A stretch of 64,000 nucleotides of DNA from Rhizobiaceae bacterium (GTDB taxonomy: Bacteria; Pseudomonadota; Alphaproteobacteria; Rhizobiales; Rhizobiaceae), in NCBI GenBank assembly GCA_017643025.1, contig JAEPOG010000005.1:62001-126000 (forward strand), read 5' to 3'. Each line of letters opens with the position of its first letter. Position 1 is the first letter of the stretch. Position numbers and translations under genes: made by a program. Below the pieces are notes generated by a model. That model saw only the letters and a program-made list of their open reading frames with translations. It was not told the origin of the DNA and did not search any database. This document shows positions 10,591-20,199 of this stretch, piece by piece.

Positions 10591-11610
10591 TCAATCCGTT
10601 GCCGGCGGCTGGATGTCCGAGGTCCGCTCGGGCGCAGCGTAGACGCCGGTCAGCTCCGCATAGGTGACGCAGCGCACGTCGGGCTTGCTGCAGACTTCGC
10701 GCGCGAAGGTCTCCAGCGCGCGCCAGTAGGCGCCGCCGTTCATCAGACGGAAGTGAAAGCCGAACTGAAGCGGTATGCGATCGCCATTGTATTGGCGCTC
10801 GAACGCAGCGCGGAACGCGGCGAGGGTTCGCTCCTCGAACAGTTCGGAGTCGCTCGGCCGCTCGAGTGCCGCCGAATGCCGGACATAGAGATTGTAGTCC
10901 ATAGCAAGCACCCGGCGGGCCTTCGGGCCTTCAGGTATGAGCGGCAATGAGAAGAAGGAGAGACCACCTTCCACGGCCGGCGTTACAGGGTCGCGCGAGA
11001 CGCTGCTTGCGTCGTAGGTGAACCCTGCATTCGCCAGAGCCGGCGCCAGTGACGGACCGACTGCGAGATAGGGCGCGCGAAACCCTGTGATTTCGGTTTC
11101 GGTGAATAGCCGCCACTCGTCCGGTTCGGACGGGACGTCGTTCAATGTCCACGCGTCGCGCATGATGCGATTGAACTGGTCGAACTCAGCCAGCCAATCC
11201 GCCTCGGTCCAGCTCCCGCCATCGAAATGGCCGCAGCCGTGATTGGCGATCTCGTGTCCTTCCCCGCGGGCGTCCCATATCTGGTGAAGCCGCTCCGCCA
11301 CGCTTTCTCGCGATTCTGCGAAGCCGACATTCGATTTGCCCGCTGGCATGCCGGGCGGCTCGTAGAGCCCGGCATCATCGCGAGACAAGAGATAGACGCA
11401 GGACAGGAAATAGGTGAAGCGCGCGCCGGTTTCCCGCGCGAGGTCGCGGCTGCGCTCCCACTGCTCGATCTCGCGTGCGCCGTCGAAGGAGATGGCGATG
11501 TACTGAACTGCCGGATCAGAGCGTTCGCTGCCGTCGGAGGCCGAGGCCGCGAACGCCGTGACAACGGCGAACGACGAGAATGCGAAACGCTGTAACGATA
11601 CCCCGAACAT
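10591..11610 (-). CDS. Exported polysaccharide deacetylase family protein
   Basis: A 339-residue protein with an N-terminal signal peptide (MFGVSLQRFAFSSFAVVTAF, cleavage near ASASDG). The body resembles the NodB-fold polysaccharide deacetylase superfamily: AISFDGA takes the position of motif 1 with its Asp, and HEIANHGCGHFDGG carries the two His metal ligands (H-x3-H), followed by ITGFRAPYLAVGPSLA as the RxPY motif 3. Likely a periplasmic deacetylase acting on a surface or cell-wall polysaccharide; the substrate is unknown. The ATG at 11610 gives the signal peptide at the very N terminus; a longer form to 11694 would bury it. Confidence 0.82.
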   Translation of the reverse strand: MFGVSLQRFAFSSFAVVTAFAASASDGSERSDPAVQYIAISFDGAREIEQWERSRDLARETGARFTYFLSCVYLLSRDDAGLYEPPGMPAGKSNVGFAESRESVAERLHQIWDARGEGHEIANHGCGHFDGGSWTEADWLAEFDQFNRIMRDAWTLNDVPSEPDEWRLFTETEITGFRAPYLAVGPSLAPALANAGFTYDASSVSRDPVTPAVEGGLSFFSLPLIPEGPKARRVLAMDYNLYVRHSAALERPSDSELFEERTLAAFRAAFERQYNGDRIPLQFGFHFRLMNGGAYWRALETFAREVCSKPDVRCVTYAELTGVYAAPERTSDIQPPATD

Positions 11611-11767
11611 CGTTTTGCCATAGGGCACCTGAATGTGGCGGACTTGGGATTCGGTTCGCCATGCCGCGCCGCTATTTTCGCCCGGCCCTTCCATGCGCGC
11701 AAAAAACCGCTAAAAGGCAGCCGCAACGAAGGACCGGCGTGCCGCCGCGGTCCAGCAAGGTGAGTTC

Positions 11768-12433
11768 ATGTCCGACGACAGTTTCATTCGCGAGGTCAAC
11801 GAGGAGCTTCGCCAGGACCAGGCGAAAGCGCTGTGGACGCGCTATGCTCCCCTGATCATTGGTGCGGCTGTGGCGATCGTCGCCGTGACCGCATCCTGGG
11901 TTGGCTACGAATACTGGACCCAGTCGCGCGCCAACGCATCCGGCGACCGGTTTTCGGCAGCTCTCGACCTGGCCGAGGAAGGCCAGCATGATGAGGCGCT
12001 CGCAGCATTTGAGGCCCTCGAGGCTGACGGCTATGGCGCTTACCCCGTGCTGGCGCGGCTTCGCGCCGCCACGGTGCTGGCTCAGAAGGGCGAACTGGAT
12101 GCGGCGGTCGCAGAGTTTGACGCCGTCGCGGCCGACAGCTCCGTCCCGGCATCGATCCGCGATATGGCGCGCCTGCGCGCCGGTTACATAATGGTCGACA
12201 ACGGGACTTATGACGACGTCGCGTCGCGCGTCGAAGTGTTGACCGCGGATTCCTCAAGTCTTCGCCATGCAGCGCGCGAAGCGCTTGCTCTGGCTGCCTG
12301 GCGTGAAGGCCGCGCCGCCGACGCGCTGACCCTGTTCGAGCAGATCGTCGACGACGATGCCGCCCCGCGCAATACGCGCCAGCGCTCCGAGGTGATGGTC
12401 GAGCTTATCCGCGGCACGGGAACCGGCTCCTGA
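11768..12433 (+). CDS. YfgM-like membrane-anchored TPR protein
   Basis: A 221-residue protein with a cytoplasmic N terminus, one membrane helix (about residues 27-48) and a periplasmic helical domain with TPR-like repeats (DLAEEGQHDEALAAFEALEA and later similar units). This is the architecture of YfgM, an ancillary component around the Sec/YidC translocon and periplasmic chaperone network in E. coli. The gene ends exactly one base before the start of der (TGA then ATG), matching the enterobacterial yfgM-bamB-der order except that bamB is absent. Function is inferred from architecture and context. Confidence 0.82.
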   Translation: MSDDSFIREVNEELRQDQAKALWTRYAPLIIGAAVAIVAVTASWVGYEYWTQSRANASGDRFSAALDLAEEGQHDEALAAFEALEADGYGAYPVLARLRAATVLAQKGELDAAVAEFDAVAADSSVPASIRDMARLRAGYIMVDNGTYDDVASRVEVLTADSSSLRHAAREALALAAWREGRAADALTLFEQIVDDDAAPRNTRQRSEVMVELIRGTGTGS

Positions 12434-13861
12434 ATGAGCTTCAAGCTGGCCATTGTCGGCCGCCCGAACGTCGGCAAGTCCACGCTCTTCAACAGACTGG
12501 CGGGAAGCCGGCTTGCGCTTGTCGATGACACGCCGGGCGTGACGCGCGACCGGCGCTCGCACGCTGCCCGCCTTCAGGATCTGCGTTTCGAGGTGATCGA
12601 CACCGCCGGGCTGGAAACGGCCGCGCCGGAAACGCTTGCCGACCGGATGCGCCGACAGACCGAGCTTGCGATCGAAGAGGCGGACATTGTTCTGTTCCTC
12701 GTTGATGCGCGCGCCGGCGTGCTCCCGGATGATCGCACCTTTGCCGACCAGGTTCGCAAATCCGGAAAGCCGGTCGTGCTCGCCGCCAACAAGGCCGAGG
12801 CGCGCAGCGCGGTTGCCGGAGCCGCTGAAGCATGGGAGCTTGGCCTGGGCGAGCCGATTGCAATCTCGGCCGAACATGGCGTCGGCATGGGCGAACTGCG
12901 CGACGCGCTGGTGGCCGCGCTCGGCGATCGCGCGACGGAACGCGAGCCGCCGGTCGAAGCCGGCGCAGGCGAGACTGTGCTGATCGGAGAGGACATCGAC
13001 GATCCAGACGCTGAGACCCAGCCCGCATATGATCCGACCCGCCCACTGCGCATCGCAATCGTCGGGCGCCCGAACGCCGGCAAGTCGACGCTCATCAATG
13101 CGCTGATCGGCGAGGAACGCCTGCTGACCGGCCCCGAGGCCGGTATCACCCGCGACTCGATCTCAGTCGAATGGCAGTGGGGCGAGCGCCCGATCAAGCT
13201 GTTCGATACGGCCGGCATGCGTCGCAAGGCGCGCGTTCAGGAAAAGCTGGAGAAACTGTCGGTAGCCGACGGACTGCGCGCCGTTCGTTTCGCCGAAGTG
13301 GTCATTGTCGTGCTGGACGCGACGATCCCGTTCGAGAAACAGGATCTGCAGATAGCCGACCTGATTGTGCGCGAGGGCAGGGCGCCGGTCATTGCCTTCA
13401 ACAAGTGGGACCTGATCGACGAGCCGCAACAATTGCTGGCCGAACTCAGGGAAAAGACCGAGCGTCTGCTGCCGCAGGCGCGCGGCATGCGGGCCGTGCC
13501 GGTATCGGCTGAGACCGGGCGGGGACTCGACAAGCTGATGCAGGCTGTCGTCTCCACCCACGAAGTCTGGAACACGCGCATCTCGACCGGTCGCCTCAAC
13601 CGCTGGCTGGAGCGGGCCGTGGCGCAACACCCGCCGCCCGCCGTTGCGGGGCGCCGCCTCAAGGTCAAATACATGACGCAGGTGAAAACGCGGCCGCCGG
13701 GCTTTGTGCTCTCGGTCTCGCGGCCCGAGGCCATGCCCGCCGCTTACGTGCGCTATCTGGTCAACGCATTGCGCGAAGATTTCGAGCTTCCGGGCGTGCC
13801 GATCCGCGTCGCGCTGCGCACCTCCGATAACCCATACGCCGGCCGCGCCAAACGCAGCTGA
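12434..13861 (+). CDS. der: Ribosome biogenesis GTPase Der (EngA)
   Basis: A 475-residue protein with two tandem GTPase domains and a C-terminal KH-like domain, needed for maturation of the 50S subunit. The first P-loop is [16 protein letters not shown] (residues 8-23) with switch DTAGLE; the second is [16 protein letters not shown] (about 212-227) with DTAGMR and the base-recognition motif NKWD (about 326). The KH region includes the stretch around [19 protein letters not shown]. Full family length. It directly follows the YfgM-like gene without a gap, so the two form an operon. Confidence 0.97.
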   Translation: MSFKLAIVGRPNVGKSTLFNRLAGSRLALVDDTPGVTRDRRSHAARLQDLRFEVIDTAGLETAAPETLADRMRRQTELAIEEADIVLFLVDARAGVLPDDRTFADQVRKSGKPVVLAANKAEARSAVAGAAEAWELGLGEPIAISAEHGVGMGELRDALVAALGDRATEREPPVEAGAGETVLIGEDIDDPDAETQPAYDPTRPLRIAIVGRPNAGKSTLINALIGEERLLTGPEAGITRDSISVEWQWGERPIKLFDTAGMRRKARVQEKLEKLSVADGLRAVRFAEVVIVVLDATIPFEKQDLQIADLIVREGRAPVIAFNKWDLIDEPQQLLAELREKTERLLPQARGMRAVPVSAETGRGLDKLMQAVVSTHEVWNTRISTGRLNRWLERAVAQHPPPAVAGRRLKVKYMTQVKTRPPGFVLSVSRPEAMPAAYVRYLVNALREDFELPGVPIRVALRTSDNPYAGRAKRS

Positions 13862-13972
13862 ACCTCCGCCTTTGCATCAGCTCCCTGAAAACGCGCCGCG
13901 TTTAACACTTGGTCAAGGTTAATCGATCATGTTCGGTCGGGTTGGGTTACGTGCGTGTGTGGAGAGTGGTTC

Positions 13973-15154
13973 GTGCGTGGACGGAAGGTAATGCGGCAGC
14001 TTCCCGCGCCGCGAGTTGAGCGTTCGTTTTTTACTCCTTTCATTGTCGGCTTGGCGCTCTGGATCGGATTTCCCACCGGCCTGGCCATGCAGGATGTTTC
14101 CAGCATGGTCGCCGGAACCGACAATTCCGGCCCACGTTGGGTCAACGTTGTCGAGCGCTCCGTCGCCGGCTCCGTCCATGACGCCGAGATGCCGTTCGTC
14201 GACGCGAACCTGACCACGGGCTCAATTTCCGGAGCGGGCATGAACGCGCAGGGCGTCGGCCAGGTTGCGTTCCGGACCAAGGGCGTCGCCGAGGCGGAAA
14301 CGCCTGACGAGCTGCGCATCAATCGTGACGAGAAACGCGGCCGTCTCATGAACGTTGCACCTGTCGCTCCGCCCAAGGCGTTCAATGCCGGCACGGTGCT
14401 CCAGCGCACTTCGATGCTTGGCGCGCCTGTCTCCGACATGCCCGTGATGGCGTTCGTCGAGCCCGACATCAAAGGCCAGGAATTGCAGATCGCCGGAACG
14501 TTCTTCGTGCGCCAGGAACGCAAGGTCGATCCCGCCGTCCCCGTCTACCTCGCCGATCTCGTCAACAACGACAAACCCGACATATTGGCGACGGCCTACG
14601 CGCCTCCGCCGCCCGACTTTGCCGAGGCATCGCCCTTTGCGAGCCTGCTGAAGGAGGAAGAACCCAACGGCGGGCGCTTCATACCGCCTCTGGCCGAGAA
14701 TGATCATGAATGGATGAGCCGGCCCCTGCCGGCTTCTGTCTTTTCGGACGAGGAGCAGCGCTGCCTGGCCGAAGGCATCTATTTCGAGGCGCGCGGCGAG
14801 AGCGTGAAGGGGCAGGCCGCGGTCGCTCAGGTCATCCTGAACCGGGTCCGCAATCCGGCCTACCCGAATTCGGTCTGCGGCGTCGTCTATCAGAACCGCA
14901 CCTGGCGCAATCGATGCCAGTTCTCGTTCGCCTGCGATGGCAAGAACGACCGCATCGCGAGCCGGCAGCATTACGACGTTGCGCACCACGTCGCGCTGGC
15001 GGTTTCTGCGGGCAAGGTCTACCTGCCGGAGGTCGGCTCGGCGACGCATTACCACGCCACCTACGTCAATCCCCGCTGGTCGCACGCGATGGAAAGAATG
15101 AAGCGGATTGGCCTGCATATTTTCTACCGCACCTATGGCGGCGGCTGGAACTAG
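13973..15154 (+). CDS. SleB-type cell wall hydrolase
   Basis: A 393-residue exported protein. An N-terminal membrane segment (FIVGLALWIGFPTGLAM) acts as signal anchor, followed by a low-complexity linker of about 220 residues. The C-terminal Hydrolase_2 (SleB-like) domain starts at EEQRCLAEGIYFEARGE, with the catalytic Glu in YFEARGE, and continues with QVILNRVRNPAYPNSVCGVV and the conserved FSFACDGK. It probably cleaves peptidoglycan glycan strands in the periplasm during cell-wall remodelling. I favour the GTG at 13973 because GGAGAG lies six bases upstream; GTG 13955 and ATG 13991 are alternatives. Confidence 0.85.
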   Translation: MRGRKVMRQLPAPRVERSFFTPFIVGLALWIGFPTGLAMQDVSSMVAGTDNSGPRWVNVVERSVAGSVHDAEMPFVDANLTTGSISGAGMNAQGVGQVAFRTKGVAEAETPDELRINRDEKRGRLMNVAPVAPPKAFNAGTVLQRTSMLGAPVSDMPVMAFVEPDIKGQELQIAGTFFVRQERKVDPAVPVYLADLVNNDKPDILATAYAPPPPDFAEASPFASLLKEEEPNGGRFIPPLAENDHEWMSRPLPASVFSDEEQRCLAEGIYFEARGESVKGQAAVAQVILNRVRNPAYPNSVCGVVYQNRTWRNRCQFSFACDGKNDRIASRQHYDVAHHVALAVSAGKVYLPEVGSATHYHATYVNPRWSHAMERMKRIGLHIFYRTYGGGWN

Positions 15155-15256
15155 CACGGACAGCTGCTGCGCTGCATCCAAGGGCGCATTGTCGCACCGA
15201 CATAAATAGCTGATATAATTGCGCTTTTTGGCTCACATGCCGACCCCTGCCTTAGC

Positions 15257-15285
15257 TTGACTGGGTAGGTGCTTGCCACTATGTT
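15257..15285 (+). promoter_or_regulatory. Candidate sigma-70 promoter of the atp F0 operon
   Basis: A -35-like TTGACT (15257-15262), a 17-bp spacer and a -10-like TATGTT (15280-15285) about 90 bp upstream of atpI. Hexamers and spacing fit the housekeeping consensus. A second TATAAT at 15214-15219 lacks a convincing -35 partner. Confidence 0.5.
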
Positions 15286-15377
15286 GCCCGCGATTTTGCA
15301 GCGGATTGGACGGTTTCGCCCGGCGGAGCAAGGTATCGAGGCCTGCGTGACGGGTTGGAGAAACCCAACCCGGAACG

Positions 15378-15740
15378 GTGTTTCAGCGACCAGTGAGCGA
15401 CGGGGAGTTCGACGCAAGGCGCCGCAAGCTTGACGAAGCGCTGACTGCCAGAAAGCGGCAGGAAAAAGCGAAGAGCGGGCCGGCGACCAAGGGAAGTTCC
15501 GCCGGATATGCGGTGGCCCTCAGGCTGTCGAGCGAGTTCATCGCCGGCATTCTGGTCGGAGCCGGGATCGGCTGGATCATCGACAGGCTTGCGGGCACAT
15601 CGCCCTGGGGCCTGATCGTCTTCTTCCTTCTCGGCTTCTGCGCCGGGGTGCTCAATGTCCTCCGCTCGGCAGGACTGGTAGCGGAACCGAAGATCAAATC
15701 GGCGGAACGGGATACCGATTCGCCCGAAGGCAAACAGTAG
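15378..15740 (+). CDS. atpI: ATP synthase protein I
   Basis: A 120-residue small membrane protein with two helices (LSSEFIAGILVGAGIGWIID and the LIVFFLLGFCAGVLNVL segment) flanked by charged tails. AtpI helps assemble the c-ring of the F0 rotor. It is the first gene of the F0 cluster here, as in other alphaproteobacteria. The start is a GTG at 15378; a GTG at 15393 is also possible and neither has a strong ribosome-binding site. Confidence 0.88.
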   Translation: MFQRPVSDGEFDARRRKLDEALTARKRQEKAKSGPATKGSSAGYAVALRLSSEFIAGILVGAGIGWIIDRLAGTSPWGLIVFFLLGFCAGVLNVLRSAGLVAEPKIKSAERDTDSPEGKQ

Positions 15741-15784
15741 GGTGCCGCATGGCGGCCGCGGGATTGTGAAGGCGAGGCGGGAAA

Positions 15785-16546
15785 TTGGCTGATCCCACAA
15801 AAGTTGATCCGATCCACCAGTTTCATATCAACACGCTGATTCCGATCGAGATCGGCGGGTACGACGTGTCGTTCACCAACTCGTCGCTGCTGATGATCGT
15901 CACCGCGGTTCTGGCCGGCGGCTTTCTCTTTATCGCGACCTCGTCGCGCGGCACGGTACCCGGTCGCGCGCAGTCGATCGCGGAGATTTCCTACGAGTTC
16001 ATTGCCTCGATGCTGCGTGATTCCGCCGGCAGCCAGGGCATGAAATTCTTCCCGTTTGTCTTCACCCTGTTCATGTTTGTGCTGGTGGCGAACCTGCTTG
16101 GGATGTTCCCCTATTTCATCACTGTTACGAGCCACCTGATCATCACCGCTGCGCTGGCGATCCTGGTTTTCGTGATCGTGCTGGTGTACGGCCTCTGGAA
16201 ACACGGTTTCCGCTTCTTCAAGCTGTTCGTGCCGGAGGGCATTCCGGTCGTGCTGATGCCGCTGGTGGTGGCGATCGAGGTGATCTCCTTCCTGACCCGC
16301 CCGATCAGCCATTCCGTCCGTCTGTTCGCCAACATGCTGGCCGGTCATATCACGCTGAAGGTTTTCTCGGGCTTCGTCGTGTCACTGACGTCGCTTGGCG
16401 CGGTCGGCATCGTCGGCGCCATCCTGCCGCTCACAATGGCTGTCGGCCTGACAGCGCTGGAGTTCCTGATCGCCTTCCTGCAGGCCTACGTCTTCGCGAT
16501 GCTGACCTGCATCTACATCAACGACGCCATTCATCCGGGACACTGA
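15785..16546 (+). CDS. atpB: ATP synthase F0 subunit a
   Basis: A 253-residue integral membrane stator subunit forming the two proton half-channels against the c-ring. The hallmark [18 protein letters not shown] (about residues 178-195) contains the essential arginine, and the C-terminal [20 protein letters not shown] is also conserved. It starts with TTG: an in-frame TGA at 15767 excludes an upstream start, and a purine-rich GGCGAGGCGGG lies just before it. Second gene of the F0 operon. Confidence 0.97.
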   Translation: MADPTKVDPIHQFHINTLIPIEIGGYDVSFTNSSLLMIVTAVLAGGFLFIATSSRGTVPGRAQSIAEISYEFIASMLRDSAGSQGMKFFPFVFTLFMFVLVANLLGMFPYFITVTSHLIITAALAILVFVIVLVYGLWKHGFRFFKLFVPEGIPVVLMPLVVAIEVISFLTRPISHSVRLFANMLAGHITLKVFSGFVVSLTSLGAVGIVGAILPLTMAVGLTALEFLIAFLQAYVFAMLTCIYINDAIHPGH

Positions 16547-16622
16547 GCCGGACTCACTCTTCACCGGCGGCTTGCCGCCAAATCCAATCCGCAAGTTTCG
16601 ACAGATCAACAAGGAGTTCAAA

Positions 16623-16850
16623 ATGGAAGCGGAAGCAGCAAAGCTGGTCGGCGCGGGTCTCGCGGCAATCGGTACGGGCGCAGCCGGCATCGGCGTGGGC
16701 AATCTTTTCGGACAGTTCCTGCAGGGTGCACTGCGCAACCCGTCGGCTGCCGACGGCCAGTTCGGCCGCCTGATCTTCGGCTTCGCCGTGACCGAGGCGC
16801 TGGGCATCTTCGCACTGCTCATCGCACTCCTGCTCCTCTTCGCCGTCTGA
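16623..16850 (+). CDS. atpE: ATP synthase F0 subunit c
   Basis: A 75-residue two-helix rotor subunit. The polar loop [17 protein letters not shown] separates a glycine-rich first helix ([18 protein letters not shown]) from the second helix, which carries the ion-binding Glu in [13 protein letters not shown] (about residue 57). The start is fixed by AAGGAG (16611-16616) six bases upstream and by typical family length. The Gly motif of helix 1 sets c-ring size. Confidence 0.97.
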   Translation: MEAEAAKLVGAGLAAIGTGAAGIGVGNLFGQFLQGALRNPSAADGQFGRLIFGFAVTEALGIFALLIALLLLFAV

Positions 16851-16947
16851 TATCGGTGAAGCGTCCGGCTCCTGCCGGGCGAACGGAAGAGAACGGGTGC
16901 CGGGCCTGATGGTCCGGCTCCGCGCATGATCGGGATAGGACGAAGCG

Positions 16948-17514
16948 ATGTTCGTGGTTGAGGCATACGCCGCCGAGGGCGAGACCCAAGCAGGCACCGA
17001 GGTGCCGCATGACGATGCTCATGCGAACACCTTCCCGCCGTTTGATTCCTCGACTTTCCCGTCGCAGCTCCTTTGGCTGGTGATCACGTTCGGCCTGTTC
17101 TACCTGTTCCTGCAGCGTGTCGTGCTTCCGCGCATCGGCGCCATCTTCGAAACCCGCAGCGATCGCATCGCCCAGGATCTCGACCAGGCCGCGCGCATGA
17201 AGGACGAGGCGGACGCGGCAATCGCCGCCTACGAGCAGGAACTGGCGGACGCCAAGTCGAAGGCCAATGAGATCGGCCAGTCGGCACGCGACAGCGCCAA
17301 GGCCGAAGCCGAGGCGGAGCGCAAGGCTGCCGAAGCCGAACTCGAGAAGAAGCTTGAGGGTTCGGCGGCCGAGATCGAAAAGATCAAGCAGTCGGCCATG
17401 GGTGAAATCGGCGCCATCGCCGAGGACACGGCAACCGCCATCCTGCAGGCGCTGACCGGAGCGAAGGCGACCAAGGCGGAGGTCCAGTCGGCCGTCGCCA
17501 AGGCCCGCGGCTGA
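16948..17514 (+). CDS. atpF2: ATP synthase F0 subunit b'
   Basis: A 188-residue peripheral-stalk subunit with an N-terminal membrane helix (QLLWLVITFGLFYLFLQRVV, about residues 46-65) followed by a long Ala/Lys/Glu-rich coiled coil. It is the diverged b' copy typical of alphaproteobacteria and plant organelles, which forms a heterodimer with subunit b encoded next. The roughly 30-residue extension before the helix is common in rhizobial b'. Different databases call it atpG or atpX. Confidence 0.93.
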   Translation: MFVVEAYAAEGETQAGTEVPHDDAHANTFPPFDSSTFPSQLLWLVITFGLFYLFLQRVVLPRIGAIFETRSDRIAQDLDQAARMKDEADAAIAAYEQELADAKSKANEIGQSARDSAKAEAEAERKAAEAELEKKLEGSAAEIEKIKQSAMGEIGAIAEDTATAILQALTGAKATKAEVQSAVAKARG

Positions 17515-17531
17515 GGCAAAGGAGAGACGTT

Positions 17532-18023
17532 ATGGACGCAACTTCCCTCGCCACAGTCTGGACGCTGGTCGCCCTCGTCATCTTCCTGGGCATCGTCGTC
17601 TACGTGAAGGCGCCGTCGATGGTGATGAAGTCGCTCGACGACCGCGCCGACCGCATCCGCAACGAACTCGACGAGGCGCGCAAGCTGCGCGAGGAATCGC
17701 AGCAGTTGCTGGCCGAGTATCAGCGCAAGCGCAAGGAAGCCGAGCAGGAAGCGAGTGACATCGTTGCTGCCGCCAAGCGCGAGGCCGACCTGCTGCTTGA
17801 GGACGCCAAGGAAAAGACCCAGGAATATGTGACGCGCCGCACCGCCATGGCCGAGCAGAAGATCGCCCAGGCCGAGCGCGACGCTGTCAATGAAGTTCGC
17901 TCCCGGGCGGTGGATATCGCTGTCGCTGCGGCTGGCGACTTGCTCGCGAGCAAGCTCGACGCCAAGTCTCGTGCCGACCTGTTCAAGTCGTCACTTGGCG
18001 AAGTGCGTTCGCGCCTGAACTGA
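17532..18023 (+). CDS. atpF: ATP synthase F0 subunit b
   Basis: A 163-residue stator subunit with an N-terminal helix (LATVWTLVALVIFLGIVVYV), then a heptad-rich coiled coil beginning DDRADRIRNELDEARKLREE. It pairs with b' to connect F0 to F1. GGAGAG precedes the ATG. This is the last gene of the F0 operon: its stop codon abuts the stop codon of convergent rnhB with no intervening base. The F1 genes are not in this window. Confidence 0.95.
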   Translation: MDATSLATVWTLVALVIFLGIVVYVKAPSMVMKSLDDRADRIRNELDEARKLREESQQLLAEYQRKRKEAEQEASDIVAAAKREADLLLEDAKEKTQEYVTRRTAMAEQKIAQAERDAVNEVRSRAVDIAVAAAGDLLASKLDAKSRADLFKSSLGEVRSRLN

Positions 18024-18752
18024 TCAGGCCGTAGCCGTCAGGCTGAATTCGCGCCGTGCGGGTACCTCCCGCGGGGCGTTTTCGTTTTGGGTGGCATCGA
18101 TTGCCGGCCTGAGCGGCGCAAAGCTCATGCGATGCAGCCGCTGCACGGGGCCGAATGAGGCTATCGCGTCGCGATGCGCCTCAGTGGCGTAGCCCATGTG
18201 GTTCTCGAAACCATAGCGCGGGTCCAGCCCGCCGCGCATGCACATCATCCGGTCGCGCGTCACCTTGGCCAGAATCGACGCCGCCGCTATCGAAACCGAA
18301 ATCCGGTCGCCCTTGACCACGGCGCGCCCATCGCAGCACAGGCCGGGCGGCACGTCGCGGCCGTCTGCGAGCGCCAGCTTCGGCGCAATGCAGAGACCGG
18401 CCAGAGCGCGGCGCATCGCCTCGAGGCTGGCGAGGCGGATGTCGGTCGCGTCTATTGCTGTTGAACACACGGAAGCGACCGACATTGCGAGCGCCGTGCT
18501 TGAGATCGCGGCAAACAACTCCTCGCGCGTCGCGGCGGTCAGCCGTTTCGAATCATCGAGGCCTTCGGGAATACGATCGGGATCGAGCACGACGGCCGCC
18601 GCAACCACCGGGCCAGCAAGCGGTCCGCGGCCGGCCTCGTCCATGCCGGCCACCGGCATCTGCCCGCCGGCAATCGCGCGCGCCTCGATCGAGAAATCGG
18701 GCCTGTCGGGCAGTTCAAAAAGGGTGGGAGAATCGGAATCCGGGCGAGCCAT
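18024..18752 (-). CDS. rnhB: Ribonuclease HII
   Basis: A 242-residue type 2 RNase H that nicks the RNA strand of RNA-DNA hybrids and removes misincorporated ribonucleotides. The signature [20 protein letters not shown] (about residues 35-54) carries the first catalytic Asp-Glu pair; the remaining acidic residues lie in the ALADGRD and later [11 protein letters not shown] segments. The C-terminal tail (about 25 residues) after [13 protein letters not shown] is longer than usual. The start is an ATG. Its stop touches that of atpF. Confidence 0.96.
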   Translation of the reverse strand: MARPDSDSPTLFELPDRPDFSIEARAIAGGQMPVAGMDEAGRGPLAGPVVAAAVVLDPDRIPEGLDDSKRLTAATREELFAAISSTALAMSVASVCSTAIDATDIRLASLEAMRRALAGLCIAPKLALADGRDVPPGLCCDGRAVVKGDRISVSIAAASILAKVTRDRMMCMRGGLDPRYGFENHMGYATEAHRDAIASFGPVQRLHRMSFAPLRPAIDATQNENAPREVPARREFSLTATA

Positions 18753-18904
18753 TGAGCGGCGATGCTCGCACCGGCTCCGATTCTCCGCAAGTCCTTCCCG
18801 ACCCTGAGGGGCGGCGGATCCGGGAAGGCGACCGTCGGCATGGGGGAAGGGGAACGCCGAGCGGTATTCAGCGCGGCCTCACGGCCGCGAATTCGTCTCC
18901 GTCC

Positions 18905-20056
18905 TCAGAACAAGGCGAGCTGCTTGCCGGCGGGTTCCGGCGCCTTGAACAGGTCGGTGCGCAGTTTCAGGCGCTCGGTATTGAGGCCGAGCCGCCGGGC
19001 GGCGATCTCGAACCGCCGGCCGATCTGCCAGGCGTAGGGGCCGCTGCCTTTCATGCGCTTGCCCCACTCCGAATCGTAGTCCTTGCCGCCACGCATCGAA
19101 CGGATCAGCGAGATCACGTGCCGGTAGCGATCCGGATAGTGGCGCAGCAGCCATTCCTTGAAGATCGGGCTCACCTCGAGTGGCAGCCGGAGAATGATGT
19201 AGCCCGCCTCGCGCGCGCCTGCGGTATGCGCCGATTCCAGAATGCGCTCGATCTCCTGATCGTTGAGGCCCGGGATCACCGGCCCGATCATCACGGAGAC
19301 GGGAACGCCGGCGTCGCTCAGCGTGCGCAGTGCCTCGAGCCGCTTCGGCGGCGTCGCGGCCCTGGGTTCCATTGTGCGCGCCAGCCGCCGGTCGAGCGTC
19401 GTCACTGACAGTGCGACCTTAGCGAGCCCTTTTTCGGCCATGCGCGACAAGATGTCGGCATCGCGCGTCACCAGGGCGGATTTCGTCACGATGCCCACAG
19501 GGTGGTCGTGCGCCTCTAGCACCTCGAGAATCTCACGCATGATGCGCCACTGCTTCTCGACCGGCTGATAGGGGTCCGTGTTGGTGCCGATAGCGATCGT
19601 CCTCGGCGAATAGCCTTCCTTGGACAGTTCGCGTTCCAGCAGCTTGGCGGCGTCCGGCTTGGCGAACAGCTTCGATTCAAAATCGAGCCCCGGCGAAAGC
19701 CCCATATACGCGTGCGTCGGCCGGGCGAAGCAGTAGACACAGCCATGCTCGCAGCCGCGATAGGGATTGATCGAGCGGTCGAAGGAAATATCAGGCGAGG
19801 TGTTGCGCGTGATGATGGCGCGCGGCTTCTCCACCTGCACGTCAGTCTTGAAGGGTGGCAGCTCTTCCAGGCTGTTCCAGCCGTCGTCGAAGACATGACG
19901 CGACAGCGCCTCATAACGGCCGCTGGGGTTCACACCTGATCCGCGGCCGCGTCGCCGCTCTTGCGGCAGCCTCAGACCGCTTTCGTCAATCACGACATTG
20001 GCGTATTCCGCGCCGCCGCCGAAGGCGGCGGCATCAGCCTGAACGATGGACTCCAT
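18905..20056 (-). CDS. PA0069-family radical SAM protein
   Basis: A 383-residue protein of the radical SAM superfamily, PA0069/SplB-like subgroup. The [4Fe-4S] cluster motif is in YRGCEHGCVYCFARPTHAYM (CxxxCxxC, about residue 102), preceded by SPDISFDRSINP. Downstream GTNTDPYQPVEK and IVTKSALVTRD are characteristic of this subgroup. The true substrate of PA0069-type proteins is not established; a DNA- or RNA-related role is sometimes suggested from the relation to spore photoproduct lyase. I start at the ATG at 20056, which has GGAGAG six bases upstream; the frame stays open to 20161 without homology. It lies downstream of no other gene and reads toward rnhB. Confidence 0.9.
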   Translation of the reverse strand: MESIVQADAAAFGGGAEYANVVIDESGLRLPQERRRGRGSGVNPSGRYEALSRHVFDDGWNSLEELPPFKTDVQVEKPRAIITRNTSPDISFDRSINPYRGCEHGCVYCFARPTHAYMGLSPGLDFESKLFAKPDAAKLLERELSKEGYSPRTIAIGTNTDPYQPVEKQWRIMREILEVLEAHDHPVGIVTKSALVTRDADILSRMAEKGLAKVALSVTTLDRRLARTMEPRAATPPKRLEALRTLSDAGVPVSVMIGPVIPGLNDQEIERILESAHTAGAREAGYIILRLPLEVSPIFKEWLLRHYPDRYRHVISLIRSMRGGKDYDSEWGKRMKGSGPYAWQIGRRFEIAARRLGLNTERLKLRTDLFKAPEPAGKQLALF

Positions 20057-20199
20057 CGTGAACTCTCCGCTGTGGCGCCAGCCGCGACTCGGCCGGCTGA
20101 GCATGAAACTATTCCTATCCATGAAATGAGAACAAATCAAGAACTTTATAAGCCCGCGCAAACTGGTGTTTGAGCCGGCTTTGCGATAAGCGGGGGCGC

